Below, in pieces: positions 19,050 to 28,627 of a DNA stretch of 62,000 nt (its first letter is position 1; every line of letters begins with the position of its first letter). Below the pieces are notes generated by a model that was not told where the DNA came from, did no database searches, and was given only the letters and a program-made list of their open reading frames with translations. The stretch covers positions 953,898 through 1,015,897 of the forward strand of contig RPFO01000199.1 of assembly GCA_009746045.1 (NCBI GenBank), given 5' to 3'. Position numbers and translations under genes: made by a program. This DNA is from Mesostigma viride (taxonomy: Eukaryota; Streptophyta; Mesostigmatophyceae; Mesostigmatales; Mesostigmataceae).

Positions 19050-22000
19050 ATGGTCGTGGTCGGTGGGAATGCGGCAAATTACAACCTTAGCACTGGACTT
19101 GAAGACGATGATGTGGACGAACAGCTTGTGGACATTGAGAGCGATATCCAAGCCCTCCAGCTGCAGGTCCATCCCTTCGACAGGCACGTAACCGTCAACG
19201 GAGTCCGCTATGTGTACCCAAGTGCCCCTACGCGGGTGAGACTGGGCGACAACTACAGCGAGTGGACCGTGGTTACGACGGGAGAGTCAAGCGGGATATT
19301 AGAGGTCGACGGGGGCATTGTCGCAGATTGGATCAGAATTTCGTCTCTTCGACTGCTCGACCAATATGCGACAGTTTCTGAGATTGTAGCGGACCGAATA
19401 TTGACTCGTGATCAAATCGACTGGCTGTTTGATAGATACGATGTTGGATACACCACGTTGTCAAACCCTAACGCGATGTTTACCATCCAATACGAAGACG
19501 GCACCTTATCTGCTCCTGGAACTTCGTTCACTGTCACGAACAACCAGGATATCCGCATTCTTCTTCCCTACACGGTCACGGGAGGAGAAAGTGTTGGAAA
19601 ATGCACGTACCAGGTGCAAGTTCTTGGAGCTTTGGATCCAATCGATGCAAGCCAGACTGTAGACGGTCCTCACATGGACGAAATCCATTTTGGAATCAAC
19701 GGTCATGCATACTTTGGTAAACTGATGAGTTTCTCCCAAGTCGGGTTCGCGACGACTAGGGACCTAAATAGGATGCAACGACTCTCTAACAGTCTCCACA
19801 TAACGCGCACGTACGTCCCTCTGACGGCCTGGGACATTGGGCGGATTGATCAGGTGAACGAGACATTTTGGGAGAGTTCAACTCCTCACAAATCCTGGGT
19901 CTTGATAGGCGATGGGGCGATACCGGCTGTCAGATTAGGCATTCAGAACACGACACCGTCAGCCTATCAAAGGAAGCTCCCCATCACTTGGAAGGTTGAC
20001 GAGGTCTCTCTGACTAGTCCAGACGGCGGGATTCAACTGGATGAAGACGGGGGGCTGCGAGGGGAGGACGCCGTGACCTGCGCGTTGACTTCGGCGGACA
20101 GCGGGAAATACCTGTCGGCTGATGTGACAATATACGACGACGGGACCATAACGACCTCCACGACACAACGAAAAGGCGCGATCATAGGCGTTGTGAAGAC
20201 AGACCCTCTCGTTCCAGCTATCCGATCCCCTAGCAGGTTCTTCTCAACCACCAAACCGGCTAGAATAGGCGTCCAAGTGCATGCTGACCACGACACGGGA
20301 TGGGGCAGTACCGAGCACACGGCGACAAGCTTCGAGGTGATGGTCGACGGGGTCAGCCAGGGATCCGTGAGCGGTGTAGGGGTTATTGACCACCTGCTAT
20401 CAAACTCGTCCTTGAAAGAGGTGCAGGTCGTCCCGCGTTTCTCGTGTCCTCGCGACACTCCGAACATAACTGGAGAGACAGTGACTGTCAATGGTCCATC
20501 CACAACTTTTTATAGCCTTCTCCACTTTTCGCGAGACTCCAAGACACTGTTACAGCCATCGCACACTCAGTACGACTACTCACCGAGCCCAACAAGTTTT
20601 TATGCGCTGGCGGCCAACGATGCCACACCTCCCTCGAAATGTGTGGTGTTCACAGACGAAGAGATCGACGGCCCCTTCGTGATATGCTTCGAGCTCAATG
20701 TGCCGTCCGGTAGCGCGTTCGTTTCCTTGTCAGACCACAACGACCTCACTGGCAAATACCACCCCGCCTTTACGGACGGCCACGAGTGCTGGAGAAATAA
20801 CGGTGCCGCTGACAACTGGTGGTCAGTGTGCGGGATCAACATAAATAAAACCGAGGGGAAGGTCGGGTTGTATCAAAACCTCAAGATTGCAACCCAGTAG
20901 TATACCCTCGATGCGACGTGGGCTAGTAAGACGACTTTTTGGGTGGCGTTCAGGAGGCGTTCTGACGGGTTGGTGGATCGATACATCTCCTATTGGGCGC
21001 CAACGGGTCTAAGCAACATGACCAAGTTATCTAACGGCGTTGGAGGGATTTTTACGTCCTCTCCGACAGGAATTGTGGCCCCATACTCACCTGGTCAACT
21101 CAGGATCGTTTTTTATCTCGACAGCGCTGACCAGACAATCATCAATGTCAGCGAACTGGTGGATGACACAAACAATACCGAGTTTGTTTCCATCACGTCG
21201 ACAAACTCGACTGGTCTTTATTCGACGTCTGGGAACACGATACGTCTAACGCACCGCGGAACTGGTGGGTTGTCTTGCTCAATCTTGGGTAGTTACGTTA
21301 CTACCTCCCTAGTCCCCGGCGAGACGAACCTGTACTACCGCGAACTCCCGCTCACAAAAGACAATCTCGTCCACGCCGTTGCCAAGTTGCCGTCATACGA
21401 CTATGGGAACGTTCCGATGACGTACCCCGTTTCCGTATACGGGGTATTGCCAGACCTCCCGCATATAAAAAAATTCACAGTGTCGCTACGATACAATTAC
21501 GGGTCATTGAGTACCACCAACCTGTTCGGCACTCTTGTAAAGGGGTCGGAATGGGCCGGAGGTACGTTGACCACTTCTTCGACTGTAAACGGAGCAGGTG
21601 ATAGGTGGATCAATGTGTCGATCGAGCTATCAGCGACCTTTACACCGTCCCTTGGAGGTCTGACACACTTGTTCACGGCGACGTTTATTCCGACGGTTTC
21701 ATTCAACCCAAACACCACCCTCATATACATGGAATCATCTACTGCCAAATTCTACGGAGACGGTAATGTGCAGATAGGCACGACGTCGTATTTTAACGAG
21801 GCCGTATACACAGACGAGCGCGAGGCCCATAGAATCCCATTCTCGATAACCGGGATGCGAATGGTGGCCTATGACTACATGCAGCCGGAGCTCTGGGAAC
21901 TCGGACCAAAGGGAACTGTGAGCTTTCGAGATCAAAGCGGGGCTGTCATATCCTCCCCGACCACACTTAGCGCGTTCTATCTCCGGGTCCAATTCACGCA

Positions 22001-22289
22001 AGGTGCGCCCGCTCTTCTGGACATCGGCCACCCCTACAGACTTCTGCCAGATGCCGTGAATTTCATTTATGGGCCTGGCACAACTGGCAGGCTCCTTGTC
22101 GGTCCGTCTTGGCGAGTCGCTCCAGGCTGTGACGAGGCTGATGGCTTCTACGAGATAATTTTGATGGTGGACAAGCTGTTTGGTTCTGGAAGTGCAGTGG
22201 TGTATATCGACCCTCCCCTTAAGTGCAGGTCAAAGTCCGGATTGCCTGCAAGCGGGGAGATCTTTGGCCAGATTCAGTGGACAGTTTAA
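19050..22289 (+). pseudogene. PLV fibre-like surface protein, interrupted by one TAG
   Basis: Two long open stretches, 19050-20900 and the segment from 20901 to 22289, are in the same frame and separated only by a TAG at 20898-20900. Together they span about 1080 codons. The start ATG at 19050 follows TTAGATAATTATATA. Residues 15-45 form an acidic helical segment and the rest is beta-rich, Ser/Thr/Gly-rich sequence typical of viral fibres or receptor-binding proteins. The sequence before and after the TAG reads like one lectin-like beta domain. Either the gene was inactivated by an amber mutation or the stop is read through. A reassigned code is unlikely because other long ORFs here lack internal TAG. 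The piggyBac element is inserted at its stop codon, which it preserves. Confidence 0.7.
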
Positions 22290-22600
22290 CCCCTAAACCG
22301 TCCTCGTGCCGATTTTCGACTGCGAGTTTTTCTCATGCCTCACATTCGGCATGAGTTTGTGCGCCCTGTAGGGATTTGGCGGGAGGGTTTTGGCGGGAAC
22401 CAACTAGACCACCGAAAAGATCTAGATTCACTCTATCCGTAGGACACTTGTCTGACCGTATTTGACCACCGTATCAGGGTGGAAACCCTGGTCAAAGTCA
22501 ACAGGGTACCCTGGTGCATGCAGGTTTGGGCGGTAAAAAAAATTGACAAAAACGTACGAAAACGAAGGATGCGAAAAAAGGGGGGAGCGCGGACGTAGAC

Positions 22601-23625
22601 ATGGCGGACGAAATGCAGGCAGATATACGGACTTTCAAGGTAAAGAAGGGCATTTTCATGGCAGTGCCTGTGGAAAAATTCGGACGAGACTGGGCGATAG
22701 AGCAGTATGGGGAAAAACAAAGCGAGGTACGTTTGCCGGGCAAGGTAGTGACAGTGAACAGGTCCGGAGATGGTGCACGGTGCTATTTCCCGGACGACAA
22801 GCTCACGTACCCATTCACCCGTGAGCAGATTTTCATATATTCGTGCAGCTCAGATGAGTACGAAGCTCTAGTGAAAGAATGCGCCGCCAGGAAGGTCCCA
22901 ACGGCAGGTAGCAGTGACGATGATAGCGAGCAGGGCCAGGATAGCGATTCTGACGCCGGCGAGGACGACGACGACAAATCCGAGGATATCGAGCTGCCCA
23001 CACCGGTCAAGCGACGCGAGCCGGGGAAGCGCGCTGTCGGCAACCCGAAGAAGAACCCAGCCATCAGCCACGCCCCGAAAAGGCGCCGTCAGACCAAGGC
23101 GGCGGCCAGCGAGAGCGTTGTCTCGGACGCTTCCGATGACGACTTTGTTTACCAGAAGGGTGCGGAGGGTCCGGTGCCGAGCGGTGAGGCTGAGCTCGAT
23201 GATTCGTTTTTCCTAACGACACTCCTGCCACTGAGGAGCCAGCCGAGACTGTCTGGAAATCTGGTTTCGGCAAGCCAGGTGTGTTTCCTTTTCCCGATAC
23301 TCCGGTGCTGTCGCCGATGACGGGTACCGCCTGCTATCAAAACCTTTCCCCTGCCCAGCTCGAGTTTGGGCCCCTCGGGCTGTTCTCCCTTTTCTGGTCC
23401 CAACGTGATGTCGTGGCCAAGATTGTCAAGGAGACCAACGACTATGCTGAGCTCAAGGGGGCGGGCAAGCCAGGTGAGCGTGAGTGGCACCCCTTAACAA
23501 TGCATGAGATGGGCAAATTTCTGGGTGGAGCAGGTGCTGTGCCAACTGTGCTGCGCGCAAGGCAGGAAGCACAAGACCTCGGTCATGTGCGAGCACTGTG
23601 ACATGGCGTTCTGCAGCAACAGCGA
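22601..23625 (+). pseudogene. Internally deleted piggyBac transposase remnant
   Basis: The N-terminal 200 residues (from 22601) are acidic/basic linker-type sequence with SDDDSEQGQDSDSD and a nuclear-localisation-like PKRRRQ. A frameshift near 23205-23220 moves into the frame carrying LFSLFWSQRDVVAKIVKETN...MGKFLG (about 23370-23525), which matches the start of the piggyBac DDE_Tnp_1_7 domain. Immediately afterwards, in another frame, comes CQLCCAQGRKHKTSVMCEHC (about 23535-23600), the C-terminal cysteine-rich zinc domain. The whole catalytic core between them is missing. This is a typical deletion derivative, mobile only in trans. Confidence 0.8.
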
Positions 23626-24289
23626 GCGGATTCAACTGCTTCGGCCTCTTCCACTCCGGGCAGGTGGAGGGGCTGGACTTCAACGTGACGAAGCAGCGGG
23701 TATGGCAGCGCCTCTCCCAGCGTGGCGAATGCGCCAAGAATTTCAAGGGCGCCACTACCACGAGGGGTCAGCAGCCACCACCCGGAAGCTCAAGGGGGTG
23801 GCGCGGCGCCGCCATCTCAGGGCGGAGCATGTCCGCCTGGGATATAGTCCTACGGAGGCTGACTAAGAATGCTAGCATTTGTTGCCTACGTGGCATGGCG
23901 TTTGGCCTTTCCTGCCCGCGCTCATGCGCGCCGTGTATCACCATGGGCCGGCATGGTTTGAAGTGTGTGTTATTGTTTCATGGACCCACCTGTGCATGTG
24001 TTATTTGGTTTCATGTTGTTAGCCTGCATGGGTTATTGTTTCATGGTCATGTCTTATTAGCTTTCATGTTTATGCATAACTTGTGCAGTTTGAAAATCTG
24101 CTCCGTGATGGTCACAGTGCCACCTATTTCTAGTTGGCAATTTTCAGTGTTACTGCATGCATGGTCCCTTGGTCACTAATTTATCTAGGAGTGCTGGGAT
24201 GTTTTGACTTTGTGTGCAAGGTCCATCATGCATGTAAAAATAAGTACCACAGTATCAGCGGGTCTGCAAGCATTTACGCTTATTGTGGC

Positions 24290-24825
24290 ATATATTTGTG
24301 CCACATAGGAGCTGGAATAAACATAATCATGCATGTTTCATGCTTACCTATCATTTCCATGTTCAAAACTGCACTAGGATGTTTATTCTAGCCCCCCCCA
24401 AACTGGTCACTCAGAATAGTCACCAGCTATTTTTAGCATTATCTTGTGGGTCCCTGGGTGAAACAAGACATGTAAGTGTTTGGATGTAGTGCTTGGGTAC
24501 AGTTGCAGTCCCCCCTGAAATACTAGGGTGAAATCCAAGGTATACGTGCTCCATCATGTATGATAAGGTTGTGAACCCCGTACTCGCGGCCCGCGCGTAG
24601 TCGTCTCCAATCATATCCGGCAGGGACCTGTAGTGGTTATGGCAGGTATTGGTGGCACACAGGTTGGAATAAGTGTTAGCATGCATGTTTGCCCATACTC
24701 CATGCTTGCATATCGTTTCCATGTTCAAAACTGCACTAGGATGCCTATTTTAGCCCCCCAAAAACTCGCGACTCGAAATAGTCACCAGTTATTTTTAGCA
24801 CCAGCTGATGGGTCCCTGGGGGAGT
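24290..24825. repeat. Internal direct repeat in the piggyBac element
   Basis: About 24290-24465 and 24645-24825 are diverged copies. Both contain TCCATGTTCAAAACTGCACTAGGATG, then TTTATTCTAGCCCC or CTATTTTAGCCCC, then AATAGTCACCAG.TATTTTTAGCA. The region 23870-25153 has no credible gene. Confidence 0.8.
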
Positions 24826-25187
24826 TACAATTTTTAGTGTTTGTATCCCATCCTAACTAAAAAATCTATCTACAAAACCAACCCCAGGGTCAACTCATTG
24901 AGGAAAGGGGTCTATCATCCATTATAAGGGTGTCACCGCGCACACTCACCGTACCCCCCTGAGGGGGGGGCTATTTATAGAGCAGGGGGGGCTAGCACTG
25001 GGACCACCCACTATACCCCCAGGTGGGCCCTAATATGGTTATGCTTGGTTCCTAGTATGGTCTAGAAAAAATAATTAGGCTGAATGGGGGCACCTGTGGC
25101 ATACTGTGCAACTCGTGACTCATTTTAGTCACGAGTCAAAGACGGTTGAGGGGTTAAAAAGATCTCGCTACTGTTATAAAGCACACG

Positions 25188-25747
25188 ATGCAACGAAAGA
25201 CTTCGAAACGGCAAAGTAAGAAAACAAAGAGAGCCATTCGCAAGGTCCGCACGACCTCCCGAATACCGACCACGAGCACTATGACCAACTCTATCATCAT
25301 CCATTCCACCCCTGCGCGACGACCTGCCAAGAAGGGCAGAATCGCGGAGGCGCGCGGGTTCAGACTGATTCAATGCTTATGTCCGCTATCATGGCGAACG
25401 CGAAACCTGTGGTATATCCTCCTCTGTCAGCCTACGACGCCAAGCCCGACACGCCAGTGGTCGCCCCGGTCGCGATCCCCGTACCCGTCCCTCCTGCCAG
25501 TTCACCCGCCTTACTGCCAGCCCCTCCCGAGCTGGCTCGGATAGAAGGGGGTGATAGGTCACACCGTGTTAATTATGAATGCAGCGATTGCGGCTTTAAA
25601 CCGAAATCAAACACGCAACAGGGTTTAAATCAGCACTTGCGAGCTATGGTAAAGAAAAAGGACTCTAAGCATTTGGAGGGGGTGCTCAAAAGTGGAGACC
25701 TGACGCCTTTCAAAACAAAGCGACGAAGCGGGTATGTAAGCGACTGA
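25188..25747 (+). pseudogene. PLV basic, zinc-finger-like protein with a frameshift
   Basis: The ATG at 25188 follows GTTATAAAG. The first ~62 codons encode a very basic, Ser/Thr/Arg/Lys-rich N-terminus (QRKTSKRQSKKTKRA). From about 25370 the meaningful frame changes by one: a Pro/Ala/Val-rich linker leads to YECSDCGFKPKSNTQQGLNQHLR, a C2H2-like finger (CxxC then HLR...H), ending at 25747. The tail of the first frame reads as a shadow of the second, so a single-base deletion in one gene is likelier than two overlapping genes. If two genes, the second starts at ATG 25391. A DNA-binding or core-protein role is inferred only from composition. Confidence 0.6.
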
Positions 25748-25779
25748 AAAAATCTCTTCTGGATGTATAATAATAAAAC

Positions 25780-26089
25780 ATGGACAGTCTGTTTTCTGAC
25801 GCCGAGATGCTGCAGATCGCCCAATGGATGACACTCTATCCTGAAACCCCTCGCGAGTTCATCGAAGCAGCTATGCTGTATTGTAGGAGCAAGCCGTTGA
25901 CCGGGAAGGAGAGGATCGAGGGCCCTCAAGAAGAAAGCACGCGGGCTCGCGGGGGTGGAGGGAAAGGTAGTGATTCACGGCAAGAACGAAATTGTTTCTG
26001 AGATGCTGGTAGAGAATGAAGGAGTACGTGCAGGAGTGCAGGACGTTGACGCTCAGGACCGAGAACAGGACAAGGGGAGGTCTCAGTGA
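25780..26089 (+). pseudogene. Small PLV ORF upstream of penton, probable +1 frameshift
   Basis: Starts at ATG 25780 after a GTATAATAATAAAAC box. The first ~47 codons (MDSLFSDAEMLQIAQW...) are helical. At about 25918-25922 the frame appears to gain one G: the original frame becomes Arg/Gly-rich junk ending at 26001, while the shifted frame continues as KKKARGLAGVEGKVVIHGK and ends at 26089, overlapping the penton start. No family recognised. Confidence 0.45.
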
Positions 26090-26876
26090 TCCGGTTTGGG
26101 ACATCCCAGCCGGTTTGTTGGAAGACTACCACGACGTGGGATTAACGCTCTTAACGATCCCGTACGAGCAAACCCATATCAACTCTAACAACAATACATT
26201 CCAGGTCACAATCACGGAGACGCAACACTCGGTATCTCTTCCTATTGGGTCGTGGACCACAATCGAAAACCGATACAACATTGCGACAGCCCTCGCGGCC
26301 ATCGACAGCGACTTCACCGTCACATACGACCGGGCGAACAGCCGCTATACTTTCATGGCGACAAGCCCTTTCCAGTTCCTGATCACCGAGGGGGTTGGAC
26401 GTGTCTTAGGACTAACACCAGGCCTTCATCAGTCGAACGAGCAACTTCTTGTCATCAGCGACCGACCCGCCACAAACGGCCGTCTGAGGTCGGTTTTTGT
26501 ATACTCGGACATTGTGAGAGGAAATGTTGTGTCGGCGTCTCGCGGAACAGTGTACGGCGGCCTGTTGGCGTGTTGTCCCAATCTATCCAAATTTCTAGAG
26601 CCCATCATTTGGCAGGCAACCTCTCCACTTTGGCAGCACCTGCGAGACTCTCCGCGCTCCATAAGTCTGCGCCTTGTCGACGAGGATGACAATGCAATCC
26701 AGGTGTACAGTGACTGGGTGGTCCAGCTGAGCTTCCGGATATCCCCTCAGAAAGCCATGGGGGTCGAAGCGCGCAAGATTGGGGGCATCCTGAGATACAT
26801 GGCGCTAGACAAGAGCGTCATGCCAGCCAGAAGAATTTCTAATCAGTATTCTATAAACGACGAGGATGAAGCTTGA
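26016..26876 (+). CDS. PLV minor capsid (penton) protein
   Basis: 286 aa, beta-rich. Visible features match penton-type single-jelly-roll minor capsid proteins of Polintons/PLVs: an early IPYEQTHIN...NTFQVTI block (about residues 47-68), a central RYTFMATSPFQF stretch, and a late SLRLVDEDDNAIQVYSDWVVQLSFR strand motif (about 215-240). It forms capsid vertices in the family. It lies directly upstream of the small amphipathic protein and the major capsid gene, the expected morphogenesis cluster. The start is the first in-frame ATG after a TAG at about 26010. It overlaps the next ORF by 11 nt. Confidence 0.75.
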   Translation: MKEYVQECRTLTLRTENRTRGGLSDPVWDIPAGLLEDYHDVGLTLLTIPYEQTHINSNNNTFQVTITETQHSVSLPIGSWTTIENRYNIATALAAIDSDFTVTYDRANSRYTFMATSPFQFLITEGVGRVLGLTPGLHQSNEQLLVISDRPATNGRLRSVFVYSDIVRGNVVSASRGTVYGGLLACCPNLSKFLEPIIWQATSPLWQHLRDSPRSISLRLVDEDDNAIQVYSDWVVQLSFRISPQKAMGVEARKIGGILRYMALDKSVMPARRISNQYSINDEDEA

Positions 26877-27150
26877 TTTCGGCAAAGTTGTGAGCACTGT
26901 ACGCAAGATCGGACATGCCGCGGGTGAGGCCGTCAGGAAAGCGGGCCAGGGCGCGCGTATGGTGAAAGCCGTCGCGGGTGCCGCCGATGCAGCTCTGGGC
27001 CACGTCCCCAGCAAACTCATCGAGAGCTCGCCGGTCCTTGGGACGGCCTATAAGGTCGCAAAAACAGGACTAGACGCTCTTTCATCCCTGGAGAGGAAAG
27101 TGGACGCGCACAAGGCGGCCAATCCTCTCCTAGGCCAGCTACTTCACTAG
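26866..27150 (+). CDS. Small amphipathic PLV protein
   Basis: 94 aa, Ala/Lys/Val-rich, with two predicted amphipathic helices separated by a Pro/Gly segment. The ATG overlaps the penton stop by 11 nt, suggesting coupled expression. The composition resembles small membrane-active or DNA-condensing virion peptides, but no family was recognised. The 3' flank contains the promoter of the major capsid gene. Confidence 0.65.
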   Translation: MKLDFGKVVSTVRKIGHAAGEAVRKAGQGARMVKAVAGAADAALGHVPSKLIESSPVLGTAYKVAKTGLDALSSLERKVDAHKAANPLLGQLLH

Positions 27151-27161
27151 CCACTTTTTTT

Positions 27162-27176
27162 TCTTTTTAGATAGGT
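27162..27176 (+). promoter_or_regulatory. TAGATA/TATA promoter of the major capsid gene
   Basis: CTTTTTAGATAGGTATAC lies just upstream of the ATG at 27189. It shares TAGATA followed by TATA with the elements before 19050 and 28431. Confidence 0.5.
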
Positions 27177-27188
27177 ATACATCCCATC

Positions 27189-28399
27189 ATGTCGTCTGAC
27201 GGCTCTTGGTATAACCGTGCCATCCCAAAGTCCATGCAGTACATTGTGAAGACGCTCGGCCAACATTCGACGTCCCGCGTCCAGCTCTCTACACTCTCGG
27301 CTAGTGACGGAATCAAGCAAGGGTCGGTGGTGGCAGTCCGGCTGCCGACGAGCGGTTTTGCAGATCTTCACTCGTTCGCCATGTATTTCAAAGCAAAGAC
27401 CACGTCGTCAGCTGGTAAATACGGTTTTCCTCCCTTCACTTCCTCCCTTATCAAGAGACTCGAGGTCCTTGTGGGAGGGCAGTCCGTTGATAGCATTAAC
27501 GACTATGCTCAACTGTTTTGGACTCTCTTGACGGTTCACGGTGGAGCTGGGTACGTTAATTCACAGGCGCCAGCCGGCTGGTCTGGTCTGGACACCCTTG
27601 ATAGCAGTGCCGCCATCGACGGTGTAATCGACAACTGGCTTGGATTTATGAGCGGTGATCCTAGGGTTATCGACCTCAGCCTGTTCCCTCCTATCGAGAT
27701 CCGTATCACGCTCATGGATGCCGGGGTCTTGAAGCCCGGTGCCGACGCCGCAACCCCGGGATATCAGCTAGACAACATCCATTTCTCGATAGACACATAT
27801 AGGTTCCAGGAGGATGTGGTTGGTCAGATTTTTGCATCCAGGTTAGCCGAGGGGGGGACTTTGCCGTTCCGATGGAAGACGTGGCAATCGACGAAACAGT
27901 CTAACGCCGGGTCGACGTACGCCCTCAAGGCGACCCTTTCGTCCGCGTCCGCGAGCAAGTTGCTGGCAATTCACGTAGCCTCCGCCAAGGACGCGGCGAA
28001 TGACAACGCCAACGCATGTTTGCTCATCTCGCCGACGACTTAACAGATTTCCAGTTTGATATCAACGGGTCCCATCAATCTCCAGCATTCCGAATGGGTC
28101 CTACAGAGGCGTGGGTTAACCTGATCAGTGCCTTCAATGACCAAGGGAACTCTCTCAGTTGCGCGAGGACCGGCATCTCGGCAGCCAACTGGCTCAGTAA
28201 CAACTTCGTCATGGCCTGTCACCTCAACATGCCGTGTTCCGGTGCTGAGTACCAGAGTGGCATCGATCTGCGCGGAACTGCCGCGGTCGTTACCTTGCGC
28301 GTGAACAAGGGGGCTACGGAACGCACCTCCTATATCTTTTGCGAGATGGAGGCCAAGATGGATGTCGGTGCCGGGCGGCAGGCGGCTGTGTATCTCTAA
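27189..28399 (+). pseudogene. PLV major capsid protein, split by a -1 frameshift
   Basis: Double-jelly-roll-type major capsid protein. The N-terminal frame (27189-28043) includes AIPKSMQYIVKTLG, IKRLEVLVGGQ and the characteristic PRVIDLSLFPPIEIRITL. The C-terminal frame (from about 28016) carries DFQFDINGSHQSPAF...EAWVNL and ends YIFCEMEAKMDVGAGRQAAVYL at 28399. The two frames meet at about 28014-28018, needing a one-base change, and no slippery heptamer is present there, so programmed frameshifting is not supported. Joined length would be about 400 residues, within the PLV range. The ATG follows the TAGATA/TATA element. The lesion is a real inactivation or an assembly indel. Confidence 0.82.
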
Positions 28400-28430
28400 A
28401 AATGTCTGTTTGTAGATAATATAGCACGCG

Positions 28431-28601
28431 ATGGATTACATGAGGGACCCGCGATACACGGCGAATCCTCTTAGCAGAGTCATGCTGATCTTTGACACCC
28501 CCGAGCTGGCTGATAAGGGAACGGCGTTTGTGATGCCGTCCAAAAAGGGCCCGCTGATGGAACCGAAGTTTCAGTATCCTCTGCCAAACTCTAAAAAATA
28601 G
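28431..28601 (+). CDS. Small PLV ORF (56 aa)
   Basis: Begins MDYMRDPRYTANPL and ends in NSKK before TAG. The ATG is preceded by TTTGTAGATAATATAGCACGCG, the same TAGATA/TATA element as the capsid gene, which is the main support for it being real. No family recognised. It lies between the capsid and adhesin genes. Confidence 0.55.
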   Translation: MDYMRDPRYTANPLSRVMLIFDTPELADKGTAFVMPSKKGPLMEPKFQYPLPNSKK

Positions 28602-28627
28602 TGTGACGGTAGTATTATATTAGCTCC

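Larger units (their letters stand above)
22286..25157. mobile_element. Non-autonomous piggyBac-type transposon nested in the PLV
   Basis: Flanked by TTAA at 22286-22289 and 25154-25157, the hallmark piggyBac target duplication. The element body is 22290-25153 (2864 bp). Its ends are CCCCTAAACCGTC and the reverse complement of GACGGTTGAGGGG, 13-bp inverted repeats with one mismatch. Subterminal hairpins are present: CTCATGCC...GGCATGAG on the left and ACTCGTGACT...AGTCACGAGT on the right. Inside are remnants of a piggyBac transposase lacking the catalytic DDE region. Confidence 0.93.

Noticed and set aside
19050-22289. Reassigned TAG codon (as in some ulvophyte algae)
   Set aside because: Other long ORFs in the window, including the 1162- and 1504-codon ones, have no internal TAG or TAA, so the standard code fits.
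27189-28399. Programmed -1 frameshifting in the major capsid gene
   Set aside because: No slippery heptamer or obvious downstream structure at the frame change; a simple indel is more economical.
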